Shown piece after piece: positions 10,949 to 21,290 of a DNA stretch of 64,000 bases; the first letter of the stretch is position 1, and every line of letters starts with the position of its first letter. The DNA is from Pararobbsia silviterrae (lineage in GTDB: Bacteria > Pseudomonadota > Gammaproteobacteria > Burkholderiales > Burkholderiaceae): contig NZ_RBZU01000005.1 of the NCBI RefSeq assembly GCF_003628125.1, positions 124,001 through 188,000 of the forward strand, given 5' to 3'. The position numbers and the translations under genes were made by a program. Below the pieces are notes generated by a model that did no database searches, had not been told where the DNA came from, and worked only from the letters and a program-made list of their open reading frames with translations.

Positions 10949-12262
10949 ATGTCCACCTCGACCCCGGCTCACGTGGCGGCGCCGCGTGATCAGGCGAGCC
11001 GCGCACGCATCGTTTTCGCGAGCTTCATCGGTACCGCGATCGAGTTCTACGATTTCTACGTCTATGCGACGGCAGCCGCGCTCGTGATCGGGCCGGTCTT
11101 CTTCCCGCACAGCTCGCCGGCCGCGCAGGCGCTCTCGGCCTTCGTGACGTTCGGCATCGCGTTTATCGCGCGTCCGATCGGCGCGTTCGTGTTCGGGCAT
11201 TTCGGCGACCGTATCGGGCGCAAGGCGACGCTCGTCGCATCGCTGCTCGTCATGGGCGGCTCGACGACGCTGATCGGATGCGTGCCCGGCTACGACACGA
11301 TCGGCGATCTCGCGCCCGTGCTGCTCTGCGTGCTGCGCTTCGGCCAAGGCATCGGTCTCGGCGGCGAGTGGGGCGGCGCGGCCTTGCTCGCGACCGAACA
11401 TGCGCCCGAAGGCAAGCGCGGCTGGTTCGGCATGTTTCCGCAGTTGGGCCCGTCGATCGGCTTTCTCGCGTCGAACGGCCTGTTCTTCGGTCTTGCGCTG
11501 AGCCTCTCGGATGCGCAATTCCGGAGCTGGGGCTGGCGCGTGCCGTTCCTCGTCAGCGCGGTGCTCGTCGTGCTCGGGCTCTATGTGCGGCTCAAGATCG
11601 CGGAAACGCCCGCGTTCCGCGCGGCGATCGAGCGGCACGAACGCGTCAAGGCGCCGATCGCGCAATTGCTGCGGCGGCATGCGTGGCCGATGGTCCAGGG
11701 CGCGCTCGCGATGGTCGTCTGCTACACGCTGTTCTATATCTCGACGGTGTTTTCGCTGTCGTACGGCGTGGGCACGCTCCATATGAGCCGCCAGAGTTTT
11801 CTCGGACTCCTGTGTATCGCGGTCGTGTTCATGGCGCTCGCGACGCCGATCTCGGCACTGGCGAGCGACCGGTTCGGGCGGCGGCCCGTGCTGATGGTCG
11901 GGTGTATCGCGGCGTTCGCATCGGGCTTCGCGATGCTGCCTTTGCTCGGCAGCGGCGATCCCGTGCGCGTCGCGCTGTTCCTGACGATCGAGTTGTTTTT
12001 GATGGGAGCGACATTCGCGCCGATGGGCGCCTTGTTGCCCGAGCTGTTTCCGACGAACGTCCGCTATAGCGGAGCCGGCGTCGCGTATAACCTCGGCGGC
12101 ATTCTCGGCGCGTCGGTCGCGCCGTATATCGCACAGCTGCTCGCGAATCGCGGCGGCTTGAGCTGGGTCGGGGGCTATGTGTCGGTCGCCGCGCTGATCA
12201 GCCTGCTCGGCGTCGTCACGATGCGCGAGACGCGCGACGACGATCTCGAACGGATCCGGTAG
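10949..12262 (+). CDS. MFS transporter, metabolite:H+ symporter (MHS) type
   Basis: A 437-residue major facilitator with about twelve membrane segments. Near the N-terminus it has the MHS-type FIGTAIEFYDFYVYATAAAL, then the loop 2-3 motif GHFGDRIGRKATL, and RFGQGIGLGGEWGGAAL. These place it with the proton symporters for organic acids or osmolytes (ShiA/ProP/KgtP-like). The substrate cannot be told; ShiA-like (shikimate) and dicarboxylate transporters share these motifs. The ATG at 10949 has a strong AGGAG site about 7 nt upstream. It follows kup by 136 nt and converges on tex. Confidence 0.9.
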   Translation: MSTSTPAHVAAPRDQASRARIVFASFIGTAIEFYDFYVYATAAALVIGPVFFPHSSPAAQALSAFVTFGIAFIARPIGAFVFGHFGDRIGRKATLVASLLVMGGSTTLIGCVPGYDTIGDLAPVLLCVLRFGQGIGLGGEWGGAALLATEHAPEGKRGWFGMFPQLGPSIGFLASNGLFFGLALSLSDAQFRSWGWRVPFLVSAVLVVLGLYVRLKIAETPAFRAAIERHERVKAPIAQLLRRHAWPMVQGALAMVVCYTLFYISTVFSLSYGVGTLHMSRQSFLGLLCIAVVFMALATPISALASDRFGRRPVLMVGCIAAFASGFAMLPLLGSGDPVRVALFLTIELFLMGATFAPMGALLPELFPTNVRYSGAGVAYNLGGILGASVAPYIAQLLANRGGLSWVGGYVSVAALISLLGVVTMRETRDDDLERIR

Positions 12263-12408
12263 AGGGGCATCGAGCGGGGGCGAGCGCGTCGGCGCGCTGC
12301 CGGACCGAGGGGCCGGCCGGCGCGACGTGCGAAGCCGAGGCATCGCGTGTGTCGAATGCCTCGGCTGGCCTCAATGTCTCGCGTCGAGGCGCCGATTGAT
12401 GGGCGCCT

Positions 12409-12464
12409 ATCGTTCGACGTGGATCGCTCGACGTTTAGCGCTTGACGTTTATCGCTTGAGCTTC
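12409..12464. repeat. Four degenerate 14-bp tandem repeats at the tex 3' end
   Basis: Four 14-bp units follow one another: ATCGTTCGACGTGG, ATCGCTCGACGTTT, AGCGCTTGACGTTT and ATCGCTTGAGCTTC. The last unit covers the tex stop codon and its last codons on the minus strand. They lie between the converging MFS and tex genes. No clear rho-independent terminator is seen in the 186-nt gap. Confidence 0.7.
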
Positions 12465-14794
12465 GCGAACGCGGCGGCCATCGCGCCCTGCGTCTCGGTC
12501 TCGCGCTGACGCGGGGCGTTCGCGCGCGGTGCACCGCCGCGCGCGCCGCCGTTGCCGGCGCCGCCTTGCGCCGCAGCGCCCGCGCCGCGGCCGCCATTCG
12601 CGACGACTTCATCGCTCAGACGCATCGTCAACGCAATCCGCTGGCGCTTGACGTCGACTTCGAGCACCTTGACCTGCACGACCTGACCCGCCTTGACGAC
12701 TTCGTGCGGGTCCTTGATAAAGCGGTTCGACATCGCCGAGACGTGGACGAGCCCGTCCTGATGAACGCCGATATCGACGAACGCGCCGAACGCGGCCACG
12801 TTCGTGACGACGCCTTCGAGCAGCATGCCGGGTTCGAGATCGGCGATCTTCTCGACGCCGTCGCGGAACGTGGCCGTCTTGAACTCGGGACGCGGGTCGC
12901 GGCCCGGCTTTTCGAGTTCCGAGAGGATGTCGCGCACGGTCGGCAAGCCGAACCGTTCATCGACGAACTCCGACGCCGACAGCCCCTTGAGCACGTCGCG
13001 ATTGCCGATCAGCGCCGCGACGTCCTTCTTGACCTTCGACACGATCCGCTCGACGACCGGGTAAGCCTCGGGGTGCACCGACGAACGGTCGAGCGGATTG
13101 TCGCCGTTGTTGATGCGCAGGAAGCCCGCGGCCTGTTCGAATGTCTTGTCGCCGAGCCGGGGCACCTTCTTCAGATGCTCGCGGTTCGCGAACGCGCCGT
13201 GCGCATCGCGATAGTCGACGATATTGCGCGCGAGCGTCGCGTTGAGTCCCGACACGCGCGAGAGCAGCGCGACCGACGCCGTGTTGAGATCGACGCCGAC
13301 CGCGTTCACGCAGTCTTCGACGACGGCGTCGAGCGAGCGCGCGAGTTCGCGCTGATTGACGTCGTGCTGATACTGGCCGACCCCGATCGCCTTCGGCTCG
13401 ATCTTGACGAGTTCGGCGAGCGGATCCTGGAGACGGCGTGCGATCGACACCGCGCCGCGCAGCGTCACATCGAGGTCCGGGAACTCCTTCGCGGCAAGCT
13501 CCGAGGCCGAGTAGACCGACGCGCCGGCTTCGGATACGACGATTTTCTGGAGCTTGAGCTCCGGATGTTTCGCGATCAGTTCGCTCGCGAGCTTGTCGGT
13601 TTCACGCGATGCCGTGCCGTTGCCGATGCTGATGAGCTCGGCCTGCGTCGCGAGCGCCATGCGCGCGAGCTTCGCGATCGAGCCGTCCCAGTCGCGGCGC
13701 GGCTCGTGCGGGAAGATGGCATCGGTCGCGAGCACCTTGCCCGTGCGATCGACGGTCGCGACCTTGACGCCCGTGCGCAGGCCCGGATCGAGTCCGATGA
13801 CGGCCTTGGGGCCGGCGGGCGCGGCGAGCAGCAGGTCCTTCAGATTGCGCGCGAACACGTGAATCGCCTCGGATTCGGCGGTTTCGCGCAACTGCGTGAG
13901 CAGGTCGTTCTCGAGGTGCGGCTGGACCTTCACGCGCCAGCACCAGCGGCAGACGTCGCCGAGCCACTTGTCGGCCGCGCGGCCTTGCTGGCGGATGCCG
14001 GCGTGCGAGGCGATGCGGAGTTCGCCCGGATGCGGCGTCTGCGTGTCGAGCGCTTCGCCGAGGCCGAGCTTGACGAGCACGACGCCCGCATTGCGGCCGC
14101 GGAACAAGGCGAGCGCGCGATGCGACGGAATCGTGCGGATCGGTTCCTCGTAGTCGTAGTAGTCGCGGAATTTCTCGCCTTCCTCGAGTTCCTTGCCCTC
14201 GACGACCTTCGACGTCACGACGCCTTCGTTCCAGAGCCATTCGCGCAGCTTGCCGAGCAGCTCGGCCGTCTCGCCGAATTGTTCGGACAGGATGTCGCGC
14301 GCGCCGTCGAGCGCGGCCTTCGTATCGGCGACGCCTTTCTCGGCATCGACGAATTTCGCGGCTTCGCTTTGCGGGTCGAGGGTCGGATCGGCGAGCAGCG
14401 CCTGCGCGAGCGGTTCGAGACCGGCCTCGCGCGCGATCTGCGCGCGCGTGCGCCGCTTGGGTTTGTAGGGCAGGTAGAGGTCTTCGAGCGTCTGTTTGCT
14501 GTCCGCGGCGCTGATCGCCTCGGCGAGCGCGTCGGTCAGTTTGCCTTGTTCGTGGATGCTCTGGAGGATCGCGGCGCGGCGTTCTTCGAGTTCGCGCAGA
14601 TAAATCAGGCGTTCCTCGAGCGTGCGGAGCTGCGTGTCGTCGAGGTCGCCGGTGACTTCCTTGCGGTAGCGGGCAATAAACGGCACCGTTGCGCCTTCGT
14701 CGAGCAGTTCGACGGTGGCCGCAACCTGACGCGGCTGCACCGCGAGTTCGGTGGCGATGCGCTGGACGATCTTGAGAGCTACGTTTTCCGGCAT
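12449..14794 (-). CDS. tex: Transcription accessory protein Tex (S1 RNA-binding)
   Basis: Tex is a conserved nucleic-acid-binding protein linked to transcription and rRNA/mRNA processing. The 781-residue product has the N-terminal helical Tex domain ([17 protein letters not shown]...), a YqgF/RNase H-like domain around [18 protein letters not shown], helix-hairpin-helix modules ([18 protein letters not shown]), and a C-terminal S1 domain ([27 protein letters not shown]) followed by a Gly/Ala-rich tail. The start is set at the ATG at 14794, where homology begins; the upstream in-frame extension is not Tex-like. It is transcribed away from the coiled-coil gene that starts at 14916. Confidence 0.96.
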   Translation of the reverse strand: MPENVALKIVQRIATELAVQPRQVAATVELLDEGATVPFIARYRKEVTGDLDDTQLRTLEERLIYLRELEERRAAILQSIHEQGKLTDALAEAISAADSKQTLEDLYLPYKPKRRTRAQIAREAGLEPLAQALLADPTLDPQSEAAKFVDAEKGVADTKAALDGARDILSEQFGETAELLGKLREWLWNEGVVTSKVVEGKELEEGEKFRDYYDYEEPIRTIPSHRALALFRGRNAGVVLVKLGLGEALDTQTPHPGELRIASHAGIRQQGRAADKWLGDVCRWCWRVKVQPHLENDLLTQLRETAESEAIHVFARNLKDLLLAAPAGPKAVIGLDPGLRTGVKVATVDRTGKVLATDAIFPHEPRRDWDGSIAKLARMALATQAELISIGNGTASRETDKLASELIAKHPELKLQKIVVSEAGASVYSASELAAKEFPDLDVTLRGAVSIARRLQDPLAELVKIEPKAIGVGQYQHDVNQRELARSLDAVVEDCVNAVGVDLNTASVALLSRVSGLNATLARNIVDYRDAHGAFANREHLKKVPRLGDKTFEQAAGFLRINNGDNPLDRSSVHPEAYPVVERIVSKVKKDVAALIGNRDVLKGLSASEFVDERFGLPTVRDILSELEKPGRDPRPEFKTATFRDGVEKIADLEPGMLLEGVVTNVAAFGAFVDIGVHQDGLVHVSAMSNRFIKDPHEVVKAGQVVQVKVLEVDVKRQRIALTMRLSDEVVANGGRGAGAAAQGGAGNGGARGGAPRANAPRQRETETQGAMAAAFAKLKR

Positions 14795-14915
14795 GGTGCT
14801 GACTTCGAGTGACGGGAGCCGAGGATTTTGCCACAACGCGCGCGGCGTTCCGCAGGCATGCGTCCGATTCGCGAGCGGACGCGGGCGCGCGACACGCAAT
14901 GCTAGAATTTGCCCC

Positions 14916-15818
14916 ATGCTCAATCGAACGCTCCATCGAACGCTTCATCGGACGACTTCCCGGCCTGTCCGCGTAATCGCCGCCGTATGGCTGCTCTGTG
15001 CCGGCGCGCTGGCCCATGCCGACGACGATGCGGCGTCCAAGCCCGTTGTCGCGCAACCCTATGTGCCCGCGAGCGGTGCGCGAACGTCGGACCCGAATGA
15101 CACGCAAGCGCGTCAGGACCGTCTGAACGGGCTGACCGACGACCTCAATTACCGCTACGCGGTCGAGCAGCACAATTGCTACAGCACGTTCTTCGTCAAT
15201 CACTGCCTCGACAAGGCGCGTGACGCGATGCGCGAGGAACGCGCGGCGATCCGCTCGCAGCAGCTCGCGCTCGACGACGAGATCCGCGCGCAGCGCGCCG
15301 CCCAGCGTAATCAGAACGCGGCGATCAAGGCCGCGCAGAACCAGGCCGATGCGCCGCAGCGCGCGGTCAACGAGCAGGCCAATCAGAAGCAGTACGACGA
15401 GAAGCAGCGGCAGGCGGTGCTCGACAAGGCACAGCGCGACGCCGCGGCGTCGGATCGCGCCGCGAACGCACCGAGTGATGCCGAGCATGACGCGGAGATG
15501 CAGCGCAAGCTCGACGCCGCGCGTCAGCAGGGCGCGCTCGATGCGCAGCAGCGCGCGTCCAACGAGGCGAGCTATCGCCAGAAGCAGGCCGACTACCAGA
15601 CGAAGCTCAAACAGGCGCACGACAATGCGGCGGCCGATGCGCAGCAGCGCGCCGACAATGCCCAGAAATTCGCCGACAAGCAGCAGGCCGCGGCGCAGCA
15701 CAAGGCCGACGTCGAGCAGCGCCAGAAAACCGCGGCCGACAAACAGAAGCAGCAGGAAGAGCAGGACCGTCAGCAGCAAGAGCAGAATCAGCAGCAACAG
15801 CAGAACCCGCAGAAATAG
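14916..15818 (+). CDS. Exported Ala/Gln-rich coiled-coil protein of unknown function
   Basis: A 300-residue protein that I do not recognise by name. Residues 1-35 form a basic then hydrophobic signal peptide ending AHA. A short region holds a cysteine pair ([10 protein letters not shown], residues about 88-97) that resembles a motif in Burkholderia hypothetical exported proteins. The rest is a long charged coiled coil, extremely rich in Ala, Gln, Asp, Lys and Arg, and the last 25 residues are nearly all Gln, Glu and Lys. The first codons are built from an 11-bp DNA repeat (CATCGAACGCT type), giving [10 protein letters not shown]. It probably works in the periplasm. It lies 121 nt from tex, divergently. 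Confidence 0.75.
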   Translation: MLNRTLHRTLHRTTSRPVRVIAAVWLLCAGALAHADDDAASKPVVAQPYVPASGARTSDPNDTQARQDRLNGLTDDLNYRYAVEQHNCYSTFFVNHCLDKARDAMREERAAIRSQQLALDDEIRAQRAAQRNQNAAIKAAQNQADAPQRAVNEQANQKQYDEKQRQAVLDKAQRDAAASDRAANAPSDAEHDAEMQRKLDAARQQGALDAQQRASNEASYRQKQADYQTKLKQAHDNAAADAQQRADNAQKFADKQQAAAQHKADVEQRQKTAADKQKQQEEQDRQQQEQNQQQQQNPQK

Positions 15819-15875
15819 TCGCGCTCGCGCGTGTTTCGCGATCGCGATGCAACGAGCGTCCAACAGGAGGCGAGC

Positions 15876-16091
15876 ATGCATATCACGCCCACGATCGACG
15901 AAAGCGCGGTGCGCGCGCGGATCGCCGAACTGGAGGCCGAGCACCATGGCCTGAACGGATTGATCGCGAAGCTCGCAGACATTCCCGGCGTCAACGACTT
16001 CGAGCTTCAGCGGCTCAAGAAGCGCAAGCTCAAGGTCAAGGATACGATCCTCCTGCTCAAGCTCCAGATCGACCACGAGCGCGGTGCGTAG
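15876..16091 (+). CDS. YdcH/DUF465-like small helical protein
   Basis: A 71-residue, highly charged helical protein. The pattern of an N-terminal helix (RIAELEAEHHGLNGLIAKL) and a basic second helix (LQRLKKRKLKVKDTILLLK) matches the YdcH (DUF465) family of small helical-hairpin proteins, whose role is unclear. The ATG at 15876 has a perfect AGGAGG site at 15865-15870. The frame is open 15 codons upstream, but the ribosome-binding site decides the start. It follows the coiled-coil gene by 57 nt and may share its transcript. Confidence 0.82.
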   Translation: MHITPTIDESAVRARIAELEAEHHGLNGLIAKLADIPGVNDFELQRLKKRKLKVKDTILLLKLQIDHERGA

Positions 16092-16241
16092 CTCGAACGC
16101 GGCGTTCGATGCCGAGCGCCGCGCCCGGGCGTGAATGCCGCGCGACATACCCGCGTGCCGGATCGCGACAGGCGACCGGCGGCGCCTGTTTTTCCGAATC
16201 CGTTTGACGTTTTGAATTCACCGTCCGAAGTCCGTTCTTCC

Positions 16242-18725
16242 ATGTCCGAGCCCCATCCCGATCCACGCGCATCCGACCCGCACGCGCCCGAGCTGCACGC
16301 CGACGAGCGTCATCTCGCCATTCCCGCGGCCAATGACGCGGGTGTCGCGGGCGCGCACGGCAAGGTCGTCGCGCTCGGCGAGACGGCGTCGCACGACGCC
16401 GCGGAGCCCGGCGATGCCGGGCACGCGTCGCCCGCCTTGCCCAAAGGGCCGACGAGTCGCGTGAGCGGCCTCGCATCGGCCGTGCTCGGTCAGCTTCAGC
16501 CCGCGCACGAGGCCGAACTCGAACGGATCTTCTCGGATACGGGACTGCTTGCGCGGCGCATCGACGGCTATCGCGTGCGCGCGTCGCAACTCGAAATGGC
16601 GCGTGCGGTCGCGGCCGCGATGGAGGCGAGCAGTCAGGCGCAGGCGCGCGCCGGACTCGGCGATCTCGAACGGCCCGCGCGTGCGCTCGATGCGGCCGAT
16701 GCGCGGACGCCGCGTCGTGACGACCGCGGCGAACGGGCCGATCACGCCGACGCGCGGGCCAAGCCGCGCGACGGCGCGTCGGACGACGCGATCTCGATCG
16801 AAGACGGCGGCAACACGCTGATCGTCGAGGCCGGCACGGGGACCGGTAAAACGTACGCGTATCTCGTGCCCGCGATGCTCTGGGGCGGCAAGGTCATCGT
16901 CTCGACCGGCACCAAGCATTTGCAGGACCAGTTGTTCCAGCGCGATATCCCGACCGTGCGCGACACGCTCGTCGTGCCGGTTTCGGTCGCGATGCTCAAA
17001 GGGCGCGCGAACTACCTCTGCCACTACTATTTGCAGCGCGCGACCGATAACGGACGGCTGCCGTCGCGCCAGGACGCCGCGCATCTGCAGGAGATCGTCC
17101 GCTTCTCGCGCGTCACGCGCACGGGCGACAAGGCCGAGCTCGCGAGCGTGCCCGAGACGTCGCCGGTCTGGGGCATGGTGACCTCGACGCGCGACAACTG
17201 TCTTGGGCAGGAGTGTCCGCAATATAAGGACTGCTTCGTCATGAAGGCGCGCAAGGAAGCGCAGCAGGCCGATATCGTCGTCGTCAATCACCATCTGTTC
17301 TTCGCGGACATCATGCTGCGCGATACCGGCATGGCCGAGCTGCTGCCGACCGCGAACACCGTGATCTTCGACGAAGCGCATCAATTGCCCGAGACCGCGA
17401 CGCTGTTTTTCGGCGATACCTTGTCGACGACGCAATTTCTCGAACTCGCGCGCGATTGCGTGGCCGAGGGCCTCAAGCATGCGCGCGACGCGACCGACTG
17501 GGTGACGCTCGGCGCCGCGCTCGAACGCGCGACACGCGATGTGCGGCTCGTGTTCGGTCCCGAGATCGCGCGCATGTCGATCGCGCAGCTCGGCGACGTG
17601 CATCCGTTGTTCGACGCGCTCGAACACGTCCGCGACGAACTCGACGCGTTGTCGCGCGCGCTCGGCGGCGCGTCCGAGCGCGCGGAGTCGATCGCGAACT
17701 GCCTGCGCCGCGCGCGTGAATTGCGCGAGACGCTCGATGGCTGGATCGATCTGCCTGACGATGCGACGGCACAGGCCGCGCAGGCGCGCGCCGAGCGAGA
17801 TGCGCGTGACGATCGGCCGTCGCGGGCGCCCGAGGCGGGCAAGCCGGCGAGCGCCGATCCGAACGAAAAGGTCCGCTGGGTCGAAGTGTTTTCGCACACC
17901 GTGCAATTGCACGAGACGCCGTTGTCGGTCGCGCCGATCTTCGCGAAGCAGCGTGCCGGCACGCCGCGCGCGTGGATCTTCACGTCGGCGACGCTGTCGG
18001 TCAAGGGCGACTTCAATCACTATGCGGCGCAGATGGGACTCAGCGCCAAGCGTTCGATGACGTTGCCGAGTCCGTTCGATTACGACGAGCAGGGGCTGCT
18101 GTATGTCCCGCGCGATATGCCGCAGCCGCAATCGCCGGCGTTCACGGATGCGGTTTTCAACGCCGCGCTGCCCGCGATCGAATCGGCGCGCGGCGGTACG
18201 TTCGTGCTCTGCACGACGCTGCGGGCCGTCGATCGGATGGCGTCGAAGCTGCGCGACGTCTGCGCCGCGCGCGGTTGGGACTATCCGGTGCTCGTGCAGG
18301 GCGATGCGAGCCGCACGGAACTGCTCGACCGTTTTCGCGCGCACGGCAATGCGATCCTGATCGGCAGTCAGAGCTTCTGGGAGGGCGTCGACGTGCGCGG
18401 CGATGCCTTGCGGCTCGTCGTCATCGACAAGCTGCCGTTCGCGCCGCCCGATGATCCCGTGCTCGCCGCACGGCTCGATGCGTTGACGAAGAAAGGGCTG
18501 AGCCCGTTCGCGGTCCACCAGTTGCCGCAGGCCGTCATCACGCTCAAGCAGGGCGCGGGGCGTTTGATTCGCGCCGAGACCGATCGCGGCGTGCTCATGA
18601 TCTGCGATTCGCGCATCGTCGACAAACCGTACGGCCGTCGGATCTGGCAGAGCCTGCCGCCGTTCAAGCGCACGCGCGACGTCGAAATGGTCCACGCGTT
18701 TTTCGACGAACATCGCCAGCGCTGA
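16242..18725 (+). CDS. DinG/YoaA-type iron-sulfur DNA helicase
   Basis: An 827-residue superfamily 2 helicase of the XPD/DinG group, ATP-driven with 5'-3' polarity in the family. Seen: Walker A GTGTGKT near residue 200, four cysteines for the [4Fe-4S] cluster (one near residue 260, then CLGQECPQYKDC near 320-331), DEAH near residue 376, and C-terminal motifs SQSFWEGVDVRG and QGAGRLIR. Between the Q-motif region and Walker A is a charged low-complexity insert of about 60 residues, and the first 75 residues are also low complexity. The ATG at 16242 is preferred; the frame is open to 16131. The YoaA subgroup is likelier than classical DinG, which is inference. Confidence 0.92.
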   Translation: MSEPHPDPRASDPHAPELHADERHLAIPAANDAGVAGAHGKVVALGETASHDAAEPGDAGHASPALPKGPTSRVSGLASAVLGQLQPAHEAELERIFSDTGLLARRIDGYRVRASQLEMARAVAAAMEASSQAQARAGLGDLERPARALDAADARTPRRDDRGERADHADARAKPRDGASDDAISIEDGGNTLIVEAGTGTGKTYAYLVPAMLWGGKVIVSTGTKHLQDQLFQRDIPTVRDTLVVPVSVAMLKGRANYLCHYYLQRATDNGRLPSRQDAAHLQEIVRFSRVTRTGDKAELASVPETSPVWGMVTSTRDNCLGQECPQYKDCFVMKARKEAQQADIVVVNHHLFFADIMLRDTGMAELLPTANTVIFDEAHQLPETATLFFGDTLSTTQFLELARDCVAEGLKHARDATDWVTLGAALERATRDVRLVFGPEIARMSIAQLGDVHPLFDALEHVRDELDALSRALGGASERAESIANCLRRARELRETLDGWIDLPDDATAQAAQARAERDARDDRPSRAPEAGKPASADPNEKVRWVEVFSHTVQLHETPLSVAPIFAKQRAGTPRAWIFTSATLSVKGDFNHYAAQMGLSAKRSMTLPSPFDYDEQGLLYVPRDMPQPQSPAFTDAVFNAALPAIESARGGTFVLCTTLRAVDRMASKLRDVCAARGWDYPVLVQGDASRTELLDRFRAHGNAILIGSQSFWEGVDVRGDALRLVVIDKLPFAPPDDPVLAARLDALTKKGLSPFAVHQLPQAVITLKQGAGRLIRAETDRGVLMICDSRIVDKPYGRRIWQSLPPFKRTRDVEMVHAFFDEHRQR

Positions 18726-18788
18726 TCCGAGCGTTGCGGCGATGCGCGGATACGCGCCGATCGATATGCGCTCGCGCGCGTCCTTCGC

Positions 18789-19526
18789 TCAGGGCTTGAC
18801 CGTGTAACGCAGCATGCGGTCGCGCGAGGATTGAAGCAGGCGCGTCATCGCGGCGGCCGCGGCGTCGGCCTGACGCGAGACGATGTGATGCCGGACCGCG
18901 TCGTGGAGCGCGAGATCCTCGCTCGGTTCGGCGGCCTGGCGTTGCATCATCTCCGACGACACGCGCAGCGCGGCCTTGATCGCGTTGCCGATCGTGATGA
19001 ACATCCCGTTTTGCGAGACCGCGATGATCGCGAGATGAAACTCGAGATTCGCGTCCGCGGCCGCGCGGATATCGTAGGTACCGCGCTCGGCGCTTTGCGT
19101 ATACGCCGTCGCAAGCTCGCGGTAGCGCCGCTCGATGTGTTCGAACGCTTCGTCGCTGCCGTGCCGCGCGGCGAGAAAACTCGCGCGCGGCTCGAAGCAG
19201 ATGCGCATTTCGAAGATGTCCTCGACGATCTTCGAGTCGAACTGCGCGTGGAGCCGCCACGCGAGCACGTCGCGATCGAGCAGGTTCCAGTCCGAGAAGG
19301 GCAGCACGCGCGTGCCGATCTTCGGCGTGACCTCGATGAGCCGTTTGCTCGCGAGCTGTTTGATCGCTTCGCGAATCGTCGTGCGGCTCACGCCATAGGC
19401 TGCGCAGAGTTCGCTTTCGACGGGCAGCACATCGCCCGGGGCGAACTCGCCCGAGACGATGCGCATGCCGACAATCTTGGCAACCTGTGCCGTCATGGTG
19501 CCGACGATCGGTTCCCGCTCAAACAT
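18789..19526 (-). CDS. GntR-family regulator with FCD domain
   Basis: A 245-residue repressor-type protein with an N-terminal winged helix (SELCAAYGVSRTTIREAIKQL around residues 40-60) and a C-terminal all-helical FCD ligand domain. Arg and His residues typical of metal and organic-acid binding by FCD are present. The ATG at 19526 is chosen because AGGGGGC lies just upstream; the frame opens at a GTG at 19553. It is the last gene of the arabinofuranosidase/ABC operon, 43 nt after it, so it most likely controls that operon. A candidate operator is the palindrome at 25773-25796. Confidence 0.93.
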   Translation of the reverse strand: MFEREPIVGTMTAQVAKIVGMRIVSGEFAPGDVLPVESELCAAYGVSRTTIREAIKQLASKRLIEVTPKIGTRVLPFSDWNLLDRDVLAWRLHAQFDSKIVEDIFEMRICFEPRASFLAARHGSDEAFEHIERRYRELATAYTQSAERGTYDIRAAADANLEFHLAIIAVSQNGMFITIGNAIKAALRVSSEMMQRQAAEPSEDLALHDAVRHHIVSRQADAAAAAMTRLLQSSRDRMLRYTVKP

Positions 19527-19569
19527 CACGCCCCCTTCGTAGACGTCTTGCACGGCGTGCGGCGCCGGG

Positions 19570-21081
19570 CTATCGCGCGGTCGTCACGATCACGTTCCAC
19601 GAACCCGGCTTGAACACCGCGCGGATCCGTTCTCCGTCGACCGATACGTTCGTGTTGGCCGACGGCGCCACCGTCAGCGGCGCATCGACCGTGTTGACCG
19701 CCTTCATATTCGTATGATGCAGCTCGATCGCGTGATCCAGCGTACGCGTCGTACCCAGGCCGCGCAGCTCGATGTCGAGCGTCATTTCATCGGTCAGATG
19801 CCGGTTCAGCGCGAAGATCGTCGTGGTGCCGCTCGCACGATCGTCGACGACCGCGGCGCACAGATACGGGATCTCCGGGAACGTCTCGGCTTCGTACGAC
19901 GGCGACTCGATGATCGGCTGGAGCACGCGGCCGTGACCGAACTTCGACGCTTGCGAGAACGGGTAGAAGATCGTCTGGCGCCATGCCTTGCCGCCGGGTT
20001 CGGTCATGATCGGCCCGATCACGTTGACGAGCTGCGCGAGGCAGGCCGTCTTCACGCGATCCGCGTTATTCATCATCGTGATCAGCGCGCCGCCGACGAC
20101 GAGTGCATCCTCGTGGTTATAGACCTCTTCGATGAGCCGCGGCGCCTCGGGCCAGCCGGGCTTGCGCAGATCGTTGATCGAGCGAGCCTTATACCATACG
20201 TTCCATTCGTCGAACGACAGCATGATGCGCTTGGACGAATGCTTGCGCGCCGCGACGCTGTCGGCGACGGCCACGATCTCCTTGATGAAGAGATTCATGA
20301 TTTCGATGTTGCCGAAGAATTCCGCGGTCGAATCCTTGCGGTTTTCGAAATACGTGTGCAGCGAGATGAAATCGACCTGTTCGAAGCAATGATCGAGCAC
20401 GCGGTCTTCCCATGCGCCGTAGGTGGCCATGTCGTGCGTCGACGAGCCGCACGCGGCGAGCTGGATCGTCGGGTCGACCATGCGCATGAGCTTCGCGGTT
20501 TCGAGCGCGGCGCGGCCGTATTCGTCGGCCGTCTTGCGGCAGATCTGCCAGGGACCGTCCATCTCGTTGCCCAGACACCAGAACTTGATGTCGTGCGGCT
20601 TTTCATAGCCGTGTTCGCGACGCAGATCGGACAGCGCGGTGCCGCTCGGGTGATTGCAATACTCGATGAAATGGCGCGCATGGTCGGGACCGCGCGTGCC
20701 GAGGTTGACGCCGTACATCGGTTCGATGCCGAGTTCGCGGCACCAGTCGATGAATTCGTTCGTGCCGAACTGGTTCGTCTCGGTCGAATACCAGGCGAGA
20801 TCGAGCCGGCGCGGACGCTTGTCGCGCGGACCGACGCCGTCTTCCCAGTTGTAGCCCGACAGGAAGTTGCCGCCCGGGTAGCGCACGATCGTCGGGCCGA
20901 GTTCGCGCGTGAGTTCCATGACGTCCTTGCGATATCCGCGCGCGTCGGCGTCCGGGTGATCCGGCTCATAGATGCCGGTGTAGACACATCGGCCCATATG
21001 TTCGACAAACGTGCCGAAAACGCGTCGGTCAAGGTCCCCAACGACAAAGTCGCGATCGACGACGAGGCGGGTGGCAATCAT
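19570..21081 (-). CDS. Alpha-L-arabinofuranosidase, GH51
   Basis: Glycoside hydrolase family 51 enzyme that releases terminal alpha-L-arabinofuranose from oligosaccharides. The 503-residue protein has no signal peptide, so it acts in the cytoplasm on imported oligosaccharides. The acid/base glutamate is E173 in CLGNEMDGPW; the nucleophile is E292 in SFDEWNVW. The N-terminal RRVFGTFVEHMGRCVYTGIY is a family hallmark. The ATG at 21081 has AGGA 9 nt upstream. It sits between the binding-protein gene and the GntR gene, which indicates that the ABC system imports arabinose-containing oligosaccharides. No araA/araB or other arabinose catabolic genes are in the window. Confidence 0.95.
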   Translation of the reverse strand: MIATRLVVDRDFVVGDLDRRVFGTFVEHMGRCVYTGIYEPDHPDADARGYRKDVMELTRELGPTIVRYPGGNFLSGYNWEDGVGPRDKRPRRLDLAWYSTETNQFGTNEFIDWCRELGIEPMYGVNLGTRGPDHARHFIEYCNHPSGTALSDLRREHGYEKPHDIKFWCLGNEMDGPWQICRKTADEYGRAALETAKLMRMVDPTIQLAACGSSTHDMATYGAWEDRVLDHCFEQVDFISLHTYFENRKDSTAEFFGNIEIMNLFIKEIVAVADSVAARKHSSKRIMLSFDEWNVWYKARSINDLRKPGWPEAPRLIEEVYNHEDALVVGGALITMMNNADRVKTACLAQLVNVIGPIMTEPGGKAWRQTIFYPFSQASKFGHGRVLQPIIESPSYEAETFPEIPYLCAAVVDDRASGTTTIFALNRHLTDEMTLDIELRGLGTTRTLDHAIELHHTNMKAVNTVDAPLTVAPSANTNVSVDGERIRAVFKPGSWNVIVTTAR

Positions 21082-21290
21082 GTTCTGGTCCTGTGGCGGA
21101 AAAAAGTGCGTGCCGCTGCGGTACGGCACGGCGAGTCACGCGCACGGCGAATTCCGGCGCGTCGATGAAGGGTGTCGGAGGCGTCGCGAGCCGCATCGCG
21201 CGACGCCCGTGCAACGTCGGAGGTCGTCGGAGGGGCCGACGGCGTGCCGCGTGGCTCATGCGTGCGGCAGGCACGCCGTCGTGCGTCCGA

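Noticed and set aside
12566-14812. 748-codon frame opposite tex, and similar long frames opposite kup, the helicase, radA and cls
   Set aside because: All lie opposite real genes with clear motifs, have Arg/Asp/Ala-dominated translations and no recognisable family.
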